Positions 19,580-29,160 of a DNA stretch of 64,000 bases are shown piece after piece. Numbering within the stretch: the first letter of the stretch is position 1; each line of letters begins with the position of its first letter. The DNA is from an uncultured Verrucomicrobiales bacterium (GTDB taxonomy: Bacteria > Verrucomicrobiota > Verrucomicrobiia > Verrucomicrobiales > Akkermansiaceae), in NCBI GenBank assembly GCA_937928425.1, contig CALFVL010000052.1, forward strand, positions 1 through 64,000. The letters run 5' to 3'. Both the position numbers and the translations under genes were made by a program. The notes beneath the pieces are model-generated. The model had not been told where the DNA came from. It saw nothing but the letters and a program-made list of their open reading frames with translations, and ran no database searches.

Positions 19580-20923
19580 TTAGAGGGGGAAGGCTTGGTT
19601 CATCACTCTCTCCATGGCAGCCATGCGGCTCCCTTTAAAGAGAACGCAGTCTCCAGAATTAGAATTTTCAAGTAGCCAGTGAGCGGCCTCTGCCGAACTC
19701 TGAAAATGTTGTGCAGCGCCATAAGCCTGAGCCTCTTCCCCCACCGTAATGAGGCGAAGTCCCAGCTCGCTGGCCTTTTTACCAATCCGAGAGTAGGCTT
19801 CTGAAGCATGGTCGCCAAGTTCGGCCATTACGCCGAGAGCGGCCGTGCGCTGCCCGGCGCAGGGAAGATTCGCTAAAGTCTCTAGCGCGGCGATGACTGA
19901 TTCAGGGTTGGCGTTGTAAGTGTCATCTAGCACCGTCACTCCGTGGCTTTGGAATTGCCGTAAACGCCCACCTGTCAGTTCGGCATGTTTTAATCCGAGC
20001 GAAATTTGCTCCAGCGTAAGGCCGAAATGATGCCCAGCCGCAGCGGCTAAAAGAGCATTCGTAATCATGTGTTCTCCCGCAACAGCAATGGAGGTGGGAA
20101 TACTCCCCAGGCCATCGACCACGAGATCAAAGCAAGACCCTGCGATCCCTGGGACGATGTTCTCAGCCCGCACGCTTCCTTCCCCGACAGTCACGATGCG
20201 AGCAGCCGTGGAGGCCCGGAAGTCACTCAAGTAATCACAGTCAGAGGGCACGAGAAGGGTGCCCTCTTTATCCAGAGCACGGGCGAGCGTCCCTTTCTCT
20301 AAAGCGATGGCATCACGACTTCCCATGTGCTCGATGTGAGCGGTGCCCACATTCGTGATGATGCTGACATTCGGACGGCCAATTTCACAAAGAGGAGCCA
20401 GTTCCCCAGAGTGGTTCATGCCCATTTCAAAAATGCCGATCTCATCATCCTCTTCAGTGGCTAAGACCGTGAGAGGAAGCCCGATGTGATTATTTAAATT
20501 CCCCAAGGTGGCATTAACGCGGAATTTTTGACCTAGGACGCTTTTGGTAAAATCCTTCGTGGAAGTTTTCCCATTTGAGCCGGTGATGGCGATGACGGGG
20601 AGGGCCAATTCAGCACGATACCAGCGTGCGAGAGCTTGTAAGGCAGTGAGGGTGTCTTCCACTAGAACCGCAGGAACTTCCGCCGGCAGATGGGCCGTAT
20701 CTTGGATGACGAGCGCCGCTGCGCCAGCTCCCACCGCTTTATCTAGAAAATGATGAGCATCGAAGTTCTCTCCCTTCAGGGCGAAGAAAAGGGCGGCAGG
20801 AGGAATGCTACGAGTGTCCGTAGAGACCCCACCTGAGATGACACACTCTCCCCCACCCTTCTCGGATTGGAGGAGTTTACCGTTCATCGCCGTGGCGAGT
20901 TCATGGAGGGCATACGTTTTCAT
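19580..20923 (-). CDS. murF: UDP-N-acetylmuramoyl-tripeptide--D-alanyl-D-alanine ligase
   Basis: GVSTDTRSIPPAALFFALKGENFDAHHF, ITGSNGKTSTKDF, DDTYNANPESVIAAL. Confidence 0.95.
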   Translation of the reverse strand: MKTYALHELATAMNGKLLQSEKGGGECVISGGVSTDTRSIPPAALFFALKGENFDAHHFLDKAVGAGAAALVIQDTAHLPAEVPAVLVEDTLTALQALARWYRAELALPVIAITGSNGKTSTKDFTKSVLGQKFRVNATLGNLNNHIGLPLTVLATEEDDEIGIFEMGMNHSGELAPLCEIGRPNVSIITNVGTAHIEHMGSRDAIALEKGTLARALDKEGTLLVPSDCDYLSDFRASTAARIVTVGEGSVRAENIVPGIAGSCFDLVVDGLGSIPTSIAVAGEHMITNALLAAAAGHHFGLTLEQISLGLKHAELTGGRLRQFQSHGVTVLDDTYNANPESVIAALETLANLPCAGQRTAALGVMAELGDHASEAYSRIGKKASELGLRLITVGEEAQAYGAAQHFQSSAEAAHWLLENSNSGDCVLFKGSRMAAMERVMNQAFPL

Positions 20924-22488
20924 TCTCTTTTAAAGTGGGGGTCCCCGTTAGAGTCTCGGGCTTTTTTTTGATCACGCTCTTCACGCTCAGCTTGGCGTTT
21001 TAAGAACTCAGCTTCATCCGCCTTCCGCTTTTTCTCCAGCGCGTTCCGGGCGACCTCACGGTCATCAAAATGCATCCGGTGGCCCTGAACCTCTTGATAA
21101 GTCTCATGCCCCTTTCCTGCGATGAGAATGAGGTCCCCGGGGAATGAATTTTCTATGGCAGCCTCGATCGCTTCGCGTCGATTCTCGATCACCTCATGCG
21201 GGACAGACCCCAGACCAGGAATGATTTCAGCAATGATCTCCGCGGGGTTCTCACTGCGCGGATTATCTGAAGTCACGATACAGACGTGGCTATGCTTTGC
21301 GGCAGCCTCCCCCATCAGAGGGCGCTTACTACGGTCCCGATCACCACCGCAGCCGAAGACGGTGACGAGGCGATTCGGATTCAGCTCACGGAGAGTCTCA
21401 CAAGCCTTAGCTACCGCATCTGGAGTGTGGGCATAATCTACAAACACACTAATGCGGTCTCCGCCAATCGACTCCATTCGCCCTGGTGTCTGCCGAGTCT
21501 CAGCGATGAATTTAATGAGATCTCGGAGCGCGATCCCAGTGGCTGAGACAGCAGCGAGCGCCGCGAGGGCATTTAAAATATTAAAACGACCTACGACAGG
21601 AAGGCGGACGAAATGACTCTTCCCTTTAGCCTCAAGCGCGAAGGCCTGTCCGCGAGTAGAGGGCCGTAAATCACTGGCCCGGAAGTCAGCCCCAGGGCTA
21701 AACCCGAAGGTGATGATCTTAAGGCGCCCCTTAAATTCTTCCGCGAGTTTCTCCCCCGCAGGATCATCAATATGAATCACCGCCACACCCTCACGTCCCT
21801 CATCAGCCATTTGCTCGAAGAGAATTCTCTTAGAGGCAAAGTAAGCCGCCATCGTCTTATGATAGTCGAGGTGGTCCTGGGTGAGATTGAGAAACACGCC
21901 AACCTTAAAAGGAATCCCCTGGCAGCGTCCCTGCTCTAGGCCATGCGAGGAGGCTTCCATGGCCACCGCCTTACAGCGGTTCTCTTTCATCGTGCGTAAA
22001 ATGCTCTGCATCTCCACCGCACCAGGAGTGGTGTGCGTGGCATCACGGAGGCCACTCCCATCTTGGATTTTAATGGTGCCAATCATACCGGCCTTCACCA
22101 TCGCTTTTTCAAAAAGAGCATGGATGAAGTGAGTCACCGTGGTCTTACCATTCGTCCCAGTCACCCCGATAACAGCCATAGAGGCCGCAGGATCACCCGC
22201 GAGGCGGGCCGCGAGGCGCCCGAGAATCAGGCGAGTGTCTGGAACCTGAATCCAGAGTCCCGAGTAGTCAGCAGGAGCCTTAGACTGGGCTATAATAGCT
22301 GCCGGATTTTTTTGCAGCACTTCTGGGAGGTAGTCATGCCCGTCACTCTCACTCCCACGGATCGCGACGAAGACGGAACCTTCCTGCACGCGGCCACTGT
22401 GATCAGTGACGCTCTTGACAGGCACGTCCTCGATCCTGAGCCCATGGGCTTCAGGAAGAATTTCTAAAAGAGAGCTTAAGGAGATCAT
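20920..22488 (-). CDS. murE: UDP-N-acetylmuramoyl-L-alanyl-D-glutamate--diaminopimelate-type ligase
   Basis: GVTGTNGKTTVTHFI, TTPGAVEMQSILR, SDNPRSENPAEI (DNPR motif). Confidence 0.94.
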   Translation of the reverse strand: MISLSSLLEILPEAHGLRIEDVPVKSVTDHSGRVQEGSVFVAIRGSESDGHDYLPEVLQKNPAAIIAQSKAPADYSGLWIQVPDTRLILGRLAARLAGDPAASMAVIGVTGTNGKTTVTHFIHALFEKAMVKAGMIGTIKIQDGSGLRDATHTTPGAVEMQSILRTMKENRCKAVAMEASSHGLEQGRCQGIPFKVGVFLNLTQDHLDYHKTMAAYFASKRILFEQMADEGREGVAVIHIDDPAGEKLAEEFKGRLKIITFGFSPGADFRASDLRPSTRGQAFALEAKGKSHFVRLPVVGRFNILNALAALAAVSATGIALRDLIKFIAETRQTPGRMESIGGDRISVFVDYAHTPDAVAKACETLRELNPNRLVTVFGCGGDRDRSKRPLMGEAAAKHSHVCIVTSDNPRSENPAEIIAEIIPGLGSVPHEVIENRREAIEAAIENSFPGDLILIAGKGHETYQEVQGHRMHFDDREVARNALEKKRKADEAEFLKRQAEREERDQKKARDSNGDPHFKRE

Positions 22489-24368
22489 TGCTTAGGTGTG
22501 GAGGCGATGGGGGCATCACTCTCAGGAGTCAAGTTCATGAAGCGAGCGATGCGCCCGGCAACTTGCGAAAAAACAGGCGCAGCGATGCTCCCGCCTCCCA
22601 CTTGAACATCTTCGGTAAGGCCTGATGGCTCATCAATCGTGACGATGCAGACGAAGCGCGGAGCATGCACGGGAAGAAGTCCTGCAAAGGTGAGATACTT
22701 CTTAGTTTCATCGTACTTCCCTAATTCACTATTCCACTTTTCCGCAGTGCCGGTCTTCCCACCTGCACGGTACCCGGGGACTTGAGCTCGGCGACCAGTC
22801 CCCCGATTGACGACTTGTTCTAAAGTCAGGCACATTTCATGCGCTGCTTGCTCGCTAATCACGCGCCCTAACTTCCTCACCGGAATCTCTTCTAAGATCG
22901 TGCCATTATTAGCGACGATGGACTGGACAAGGCGGGGCTGGAGGAGCGTCCCTCCATTTGCCAGAACAGAGTATGCCATCGCCAACTGAAGGGGCGTCAC
23001 TGAGACCCCGTATCCATAAGTGGCACTGGCAAAATTACGGGTATTTCGGCGATCTTGGATGCGCCCCTTCGCCTCACCAGGGACTGGGAAACCCGTGCGC
23101 CGGCCAAAGCCAAATCGGTCCAAGTATTGATAAAATTCATGCTGGCCGACTCGCTCCGCAAACTGGAAAACTCCCGTATTACTGGATTTCACCAAGACAT
23201 CATCAAAGCTGAGTTCATTATAGCGATGATGGTCTCGCACCGTAAAGCCACGGCGCTTTAAAATCCCCCATCCACAGTCTACGATATGGTCTCGCTGGGC
23301 GGTCCCACTATCAAGAGCGGCTGCCATAGCCACGATTTTCATGACGGAGCCTGCTTCATACTGTGCGGAAACCGCGAAGCTCGAGCCTGCTTCGGCGTAG
23401 TTCTCACGGGTGTTGAGGTGAAAGTGTGGGCGGCTCGCAATCGCTAAAACATCCCCATTATGTGGATCCACCACGATGATGCTGCCCTTCTTAGCCTGAT
23501 AGGCTTCACAGGCCATGCCGAGCTCGTCCTCCACGATCGCTTGGATACCCATATCGAGGGTGACTTTGACATGCTTCCCCATTTTAGGGGGGATGACTTG
23601 AGCAGCCTCCACGAGGTTCACGAGGCCGTTCTTATCTCGCTTCATTTCCCGCTCTCCATCACGACCCGCGAGGATCTCTTGCATTGATTTCTCCAGCCCA
23701 GATTCACCGACTCCTTGGTAGTTGGTATTCCCTAGAAGATGAGGTGCTAGGGTGGGCATAGGGTAGTGGCGGCGTTGCGAGCGCTCGAAGCTAAATCCCT
23801 GAATCCGGCGTTTCTGAAGTTCATTCTCGATCCGCCGAGCGAGATCTTCACGGATTTTCTTTTTTACAACCACTCTTGCAGAGCCGCTTTTCACTTTCTT
23901 AAGGAGCTCACTCGAGGGGATACGCAGTTCACGCCCTATGACCTCCGTGGCATACGCAAGGTGCTCTTTGATCACCTCTTCCTTCGTCAACTGATTGACG
24001 ACTGCTTTGCGCGTGCGAGAAAGGTGAACACTCCGCTCATCTTCATTTAGATTCTTCCACCCCGCGACCTGACTAGCATAGCGATGAGCTACCGCACGAG
24101 TCAGAATACTGTGTGTCTTGAGGTGATGTAGGTCCGCGATCAGCGCTGCTTGTGGACGGTTCTGAGCAATGATGCCATGGTTCCGATCAACAATGAGGCC
24201 ACGACTTGCCACGATCTTTTGGTGGCTCTTAAAGCGAGGAATCGCAGAAGAGGCCGAGAGCTTCCGATCAAGCACCTGTAAGGTGACAAGCCGATACGAT
24301 AAAGCAGTCAAGCCGGTCACAAGGACCAAGCAGACGATAAACGCACGACGTTTGAGGGAAGTATCCAT
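22485..24368 (-). CDS. ftsI: Peptidoglycan D,D-transpeptidase (PBP2/3 class)
   Basis: AGSVMKIVA (SxxK), KSSNTGVFQF, GGKTGTAEKW. Confidence 0.93.
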   Translation of the reverse strand: MDTSLKRRAFIVCLVLVTGLTALSYRLVTLQVLDRKLSASSAIPRFKSHQKIVASRGLIVDRNHGIIAQNRPQAALIADLHHLKTHSILTRAVAHRYASQVAGWKNLNEDERSVHLSRTRKAVVNQLTKEEVIKEHLAYATEVIGRELRIPSSELLKKVKSGSARVVVKKKIREDLARRIENELQKRRIQGFSFERSQRRHYPMPTLAPHLLGNTNYQGVGESGLEKSMQEILAGRDGEREMKRDKNGLVNLVEAAQVIPPKMGKHVKVTLDMGIQAIVEDELGMACEAYQAKKGSIIVVDPHNGDVLAIASRPHFHLNTRENYAEAGSSFAVSAQYEAGSVMKIVAMAAALDSGTAQRDHIVDCGWGILKRRGFTVRDHHRYNELSFDDVLVKSSNTGVFQFAERVGQHEFYQYLDRFGFGRRTGFPVPGEAKGRIQDRRNTRNFASATYGYGVSVTPLQLAMAYSVLANGGTLLQPRLVQSIVANNGTILEEIPVRKLGRVISEQAAHEMCLTLEQVVNRGTGRRAQVPGYRAGGKTGTAEKWNSELGKYDETKKYLTFAGLLPVHAPRFVCIVTIDEPSGLTEDVQVGGGSIAAPVFSQVAGRIARFMNLTPESDAPIASTPKQ

Positions 24369-24374
24369 AAAACC

Positions 24375-24713
24375 TTAACGAGCAACGAAGGAGTCTTTAG
24401 AAGACGAATTAGGGCTAGGGTTCTGGCAGACCTCGACATATTTAATTTCCACCAAAGGAGATTTCATATCTGCCAAGTGGCGGCGGAGGCGGTAGTAACC
24501 GAGGGTCTCCTCGATATCAGACTGATAGAGGGTGACTGAAACTTTGTGCTCATCCATTTGACGCTGGATTTTAGCAATCTTACTGCGAGTGGTGAGCTGC
24601 TTATTCTTCATCACGACATAGCCGATCCCCCCACTCGAGACGATGACGACTGCGATAATGAGCAGAATAAGCGAGGGAAAACCGAGGCTGATGGAACTTT
24701 TACGATGATTCAT
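24375..24713 (-). CDS. FtsL-like small membrane protein
   Basis: Single TM plus coiled-coil; sits between rsmH and ftsI. Confidence 0.6.
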   Translation of the reverse strand: MNHRKSSISLGFPSLILLIIAVVIVSSGGIGYVVMKNKQLTTRSKIAKIQRQMDEHKVSVTLYQSDIEETLGYYRLRRHLADMKSPLVEIKYVEVCQNPSPNSSSKDSFVAR

Positions 24714-24719
24714 AGGATA

Positions 24720-25778
24720 CTAGCTTAGCGGGGTATTAATCCGCTCCACCACTCTCAGACGAGAACTACGGGAGCGAGCATTTTGAGAAATCTCCTCAGT
24801 CCCGGGGGCGATCCCCTTACGGGTGATGAGGCGATAGGAGAGCTGCGGATTAGGACGGGGAGCAGGCCACTCAGGGCGGTCAATTTCATGCCTAGAGGCA
24901 TCACGGAACGCTTGTTTTACGATGCGATCTTCTAAGCTATGGAAGGTGATGATCGCGAGTCGCCCACCCACTTTTAAGAGGTCCGGCGCCGCTTCTAGAA
25001 ATCGACGCAGCTCCCCGAGTTCATCATTCACTTCCATGCGAAGGGCCTGAAAAACTTTAGTGGCAGGATGAGTCCGGCCACGACGACCGAGCAACTTTGC
25101 GATCCCATCTGCAAGCTGTAGGGTGCTTTGAAAAGGAAGACTTTGACGCTCTTTTACGATCCACGCAGCGATCTTGCGGGCTGATTTCTCTTCCCCAAGA
25201 TCCCAGAAAAGTTGGCGAAGTTCAGCCTCTCCCCAGGTGTTAACAAGTTCGGCGGCACTCTGCCCCTCTTCTCCCATTCTCATGTCAAGGGGGCCATCAA
25301 AGCGGAAGGAGAAGCCACGCTCAGCACAATCGAGCTGATGCGAAGACACTCCCAGATCGAGGAGAATACCATCAAGCAGCCCCCACCCACCTGCTGAGGC
25401 TAGCTGAGAAATTTCACTAAAGCGCCCCGCGACGGCCTCGAAGCGTGACCCAAAGCGCGATAGCCTCTGACTCGCATATTGGCGGGCTTGGGGATCACGG
25501 TCGATGCCCTTAACTCGGGCACCAGCCTTAAGAAGGGCCTCGGTATGACCTCCCCCACCGAGGGTGCCATCCACAAGGTCGCGGCCTTCTTGCGGGGCGA
25601 GGTAAGCTAGCACTTCATCCAGCAGAATGGACTCATGGTAAAACTCTTGCTCTGGAACTCCTGAGTCCTGCGACTCCATGGAGATTCTAGGTTCATAACC
25701 GACCGATGAAAAAATCCTACCAAAACTCGACAAGCACCGGAAGTGGGGCGAGGCCGAGATGGAATGGACAGATGACAT
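24720..25778 (-). CDS. rsmH: 16S rRNA (cytosine(1402)-N4)-methyltransferase
   Basis: HESILLDEVLAYL...DGTLGGGGHTEALL, LLDLGVSSHQLD, ERGFSFRFDGPLDMRM. Confidence 0.95.
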   Translation of the reverse strand: MSSVHSISASPHFRCLSSFGRIFSSVGYEPRISMESQDSGVPEQEFYHESILLDEVLAYLAPQEGRDLVDGTLGGGGHTEALLKAGARVKGIDRDPQARQYASQRLSRFGSRFEAVAGRFSEISQLASAGGWGLLDGILLDLGVSSHQLDCAERGFSFRFDGPLDMRMGEEGQSAAELVNTWGEAELRQLFWDLGEEKSARKIAAWIVKERQSLPFQSTLQLADGIAKLLGRRGRTHPATKVFQALRMEVNDELGELRRFLEAAPDLLKVGGRLAIITFHSLEDRIVKQAFRDASRHEIDRPEWPAPRPNPQLSYRLITRKGIAPGTEEISQNARSRSSRLRVVERINTPLS

Positions 25779-25805
25779 GATGATAGAGGATATTTCAGCA
25801 AAGTT

Positions 25806-26273
25806 TTAGAAGCCTAACATGGCCGCGATGGCGGGATCACTCTGACGGGTTTCTTCTTCTAGGGCTAGGATGGCATCACCATTCTCTGGGGTGAAAATTT
25901 CAAATAGTTCTCCACGGCCTACGAGGCGGAGGGCTCCCGGAAGGGTGAGACCGTGACTCTCTGCAAGGGCTTTAGGAATGGTCAGCTTCCCCTGATCATT
26001 CACTTTAGACTCGAGGGCCGCTCCGAACAGGATGCCACGAGCTCGGTCTCGCTGAGCAGGAGTGGCCTCATCTGCTGAGTCAATATCAACCAGCTTCCGG
26101 TCAAAGGCCCTTTGGGTAAAAACTCGAAGGGCAGGAATCCCCTCCACTTTTACTTTAACGAAATAGATACTCTCCCCACTGGGTGGACGCCAATCCACTA
26201 AGAGGGAGAAACGCCCCTTAGAATCAAGCTGCCGATCATGATGACCGGAGCGATTATGACTAGAAGTACCCAT
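25806..26273 (-). CDS. mraZ: Transcriptional regulator MraZ
   Basis: HHDRQLDSKGRFSLLVDWR; first gene of the dcw cluster; ATG 26273 is the likely start. Confidence 0.85.
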   Translation of the reverse strand: MGTSSHNRSGHHDRQLDSKGRFSLLVDWRPPSGESIYFVKVKVEGIPALRVFTQRAFDRKLVDIDSADEATPAQRDRARGILFGAALESKVNDQGKLTIPKALAESHGLTLPGALRLVGRGELFEIFTPENGDAILALEEETRQSDPAIAAMLGF

Positions 26274-26454
26274 GAGTAAATCGCCCCAAGTGGAGCAACA
26301 GTCACGAAAGTACACCAAAAGTCACTAAAGATCAACTTGAAAGCCCGAATATTCTGGATTTGCGTATGAGTTACTGCAATTTAAGGTCTAATGAGGCCTC
26401 TCGAGCCGCATTTCACCAATAAAACCACGCATTAGTAAAGACTTCCTAAGGAAT

Positions 26455-27114
26455 TTACTGGTGCCTTATGTCCTCCGCAGAGGTCATAAAGACGATGTCT
26501 TCGGCAATATTGACGGCGAGATCACCGATGCGCTCGATGCTCCGCGAGATGAAGATGACATTAAGGAGAGACTCGGTGTCACTAGTCCCTTCCGCGATCT
26601 TATTGCTAAGCGATTTACCAAGAGTCTTATGCAGACCATCGATTTCACGATCCATCTCGATGACAGAGAGGGCCAATTTCTCATCCAGATCCGAGTAAGC
26701 TCTTAGGGCGGTGGAGACAATTTTACGAGCTTCGACGTAGAGAGGATCAATAAGACGCACTTCTTCTAAGTCGCCGACTTTGATAATTTTACGGGCGCGC
26801 TTGCCGATATTTACGGCATGGTCGCCGATGCGCTCCAGACTGCGACAAATGTTAATAGACGAAAGAACATTTCGTAAGTCGGAGGCTACGGGATTAAAGC
26901 GGAGCAGGATGGACATGCCCTGCTCATCGACCGCTTTTTCACACTGGTCGATTTTCTCGTCTTCATCGATGACATCATAACAGAGATCACGATCCCCCTG
27001 AGTGAGACCTCTGACCGCTTTCTCGATCGCAGTCAGAGAAAGGGTACCCATTTCGACCACACTGTCTTTAAGGGAGCTGAGTTCTTCGTCGTAGTTTTTT
27101 AAAATGTGAGCCAT
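26455..27114 (-). CDS. phoU: Phosphate transport system regulator PhoU
   Basis: RNVLSSINICRSLERIGDHAVNIGKRA and SRSIERIGDLAVNIAEDIVFM. Confidence 0.95.
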   Translation of the reverse strand: MAHILKNYDEELSSLKDSVVEMGTLSLTAIEKAVRGLTQGDRDLCYDVIDEDEKIDQCEKAVDEQGMSILLRFNPVASDLRNVLSSINICRSLERIGDHAVNIGKRARKIIKVGDLEEVRLIDPLYVEARKIVSTALRAYSDLDEKLALSVIEMDREIDGLHKTLGKSLSNKIAEGTSDTESLLNVIFISRSIERIGDLAVNIAEDIVFMTSAEDIRHQ

Positions 27115-27161
27115 GGAATGATATAATTAGGAGGCAGTGAGGTGAGGAGTTAAAGGGCCGA

Positions 27162-27980
27162 TTAACCGAAGCGGCCACTCACATAGTCCTCGGTTTGTTT
27201 GACTTTAGGATTCCCAAAGATCGTAGAGGTCTCGTCATACTCGATGAGTTCACCTAGATAGAAGAAAGCGGTGCGGTCAGACACACGAGTGGCCTGCTGC
27301 ATGTTATGAGTGACGATCACGATGGTGAAGTCCTGCTGCAGTTCGGCGATAAGTTCCTCAATGCGAGCCGTGGCAATAGGGTCGAGCGCGGAACACGGCT
27401 CATCCATGAGAACGATCTGAGGCTTTACGGCGATGGTGCGGGCGATGCAGAGGCGCTGCTGCTGTCCTCCAGAGAGGCCCAAGGCACTGGTGTTAAGGCG
27501 GTCTTTCACTTCACTCCAAAGTGCTGATTTTTGGAGAGATTCCTCGACTGCCTGATCGAGAACACTCTTGCTATTAATCCCTTGGACGCGCAAACCATAG
27601 GCCACATTTTCATAGATGGACTTAGGGAAGGGATTGTATTTTTGGAAGACCATCCCGATGTGCTTGCGTAGCTCGATCGCCTCGACATCAGGCGCATTAA
27701 TGTCCTGCCCGAGGATGCTAATCTTACCCGTAGTGACCTTAGCGGTATCTACGAGGTCATTCATACGGTTCAGACAGCGCAGGAGCGTGGACTTGCCGCA
27801 ACCTGAGGGCCCGATGAAGGCAGTGACCTTCCCCGCCGGAATTTCTAGGGAGATGTTACGCAAGGTATTGGTCTTACCTAGATCGTAGCTAAAGCTGAGG
27901 TCATCAATAGAAATGATGGGCTCATTCACCGCGATGGCTGGTGCATCGGCTGAATCGAGAGTGACGGAGGAGTCGTTCAT
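27162..27980 (-). CDS. pstB: Phosphate ABC transporter ATPase
   Basis: [33 protein letters not shown]. Confidence 0.96.
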   Translation of the reverse strand: MNDSSVTLDSADAPAIAVNEPIISIDDLSFSYDLGKTNTLRNISLEIPAGKVTAFIGPSGCGKSTLLRCLNRMNDLVDTAKVTTGKISILGQDINAPDVEAIELRKHIGMVFQKYNPFPKSIYENVAYGLRVQGINSKSVLDQAVEESLQKSALWSEVKDRLNTSALGLSGGQQQRLCIARTIAVKPQIVLMDEPCSALDPIATARIEELIAELQQDFTIVIVTHNMQQATRVSDRTAFFYLGELIEYDETSTIFGNPKVKQTEDYVSGRFG

Positions 27981-27996
27981 AGAAGAGAAAAGTGAT

Positions 27997-29160
27997 TTAC
28001 CATTTGAGGTTTTTACGGAAACGAGCGCGAAGGATCACCGAGATCATCGCGATGCTGATGACGAGGAGGAGAAAGACGAAGACAGAGCCAAACTGCATCT
28101 CCTTCAGGGCAGGATCATCCGGAAGCTTTCCGGTGACGACGTAGATATGATAAGGCAGGGCCTGCACTGACTGAGTCATCATATCAGAAAACCAATAAAG
28201 TCCCGTCCCTTGGGCATCTTCCCAAGGAAGCTTATCTTTCCCGGCAACCGCAGCAGTGAACATGATAGGCGCGGTTTCTCCCGCCACTCGCGTAATGCCT
28301 AAGACAGAGGCCGTGAGTATCCCCGGAGCCGCATAGGGTAACACAGCGGTGCGAATACACTGCCACTTGGTCGCCCCGAGCGCTAAGGAGGCTTCTCGGA
28401 AGCCCTTAGGCACCGCTTTTAACGACTCTTCACATGCTGCAATGATGACTGGTAAGGCCATGACTGCGAGGGTCAGGCCGCCAGCTAGGAGAGATTCCCC
28501 CCAGCCTTGGAAGCTGAGGTAGCCATCAGTAGGCCAGAGCGGAAGGGCGAAGAGAGCCTTCTCCCAATCTGGAGTGTTGGTAAAAATGGGGAAAAAAGGA
28601 GAGTGCACGAAGAAGGCCGCACCGAAGAGGCCATAAACGATGGATGGCACCCCTGCGAGGTTCATGATGGAGAGGCGGACCGCATTGAGCATCTTCCCTT
28701 TACGGGCGTATTCATTCAGGTAGATCGCGGCAGAAATCCCGATAAATAAAGCGGTGATCATACAGACGATGACCAGCATGAAGGTTCCCACGAGTGGCCC
28801 GATAATTCCTCCTCCAGCGTAGGAGAAGGTCTTATGATCCTTGATGACTGCCTCAGGGTTACTGTTTTTAAAGTCGATGAAGTCATCATGGTCCATGCGG
28901 ATCATCTCCCCTTCTTCAGTGTAGAACTGGTTCAGGGTCATCGTCTTCTTGGTGAAGAACTCAGTATTAATAAAAGGGGCTTCGCTCTTTAAAATGACGG
29001 GGAGTCCATCAAGTGTGATTTTTCCAATGATGACCACGGCGCAAGTCAGGATCACATAAGTGAAGATAGCGAAGATTGAGATTCCTACGCCGTCTTTGAC
29101 CTTCTGCCGCTGGGAGGAAGCTCGGAAGGGATTTTTCGAAATCGTTTTAGAGTCAGACAT
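27997..29160 (-). CDS. pstA: Phosphate ABC transporter permease PstA
   Basis: [10 protein letters not shown]-type segment, [40 protein letters not shown]. Confidence 0.93.
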   Translation of the reverse strand: MSDSKTISKNPFRASSQRQKVKDGVGISIFAIFTYVILTCAVVIIGKITLDGLPVILKSEAPFINTEFFTKKTMTLNQFYTEEGEMIRMDHDDFIDFKNSNPEAVIKDHKTFSYAGGGIIGPLVGTFMLVIVCMITALFIGISAAIYLNEYARKGKMLNAVRLSIMNLAGVPSIVYGLFGAAFFVHSPFFPIFTNTPDWEKALFALPLWPTDGYLSFQGWGESLLAGGLTLAVMALPVIIAACEESLKAVPKGFREASLALGATKWQCIRTAVLPYAAPGILTASVLGITRVAGETAPIMFTAAVAGKDKLPWEDAQGTGLYWFSDMMTQSVQALPYHIYVVTGKLPDDPALKEMQFGSVFVFLLLVISIAMISVILRARFRKNLKW

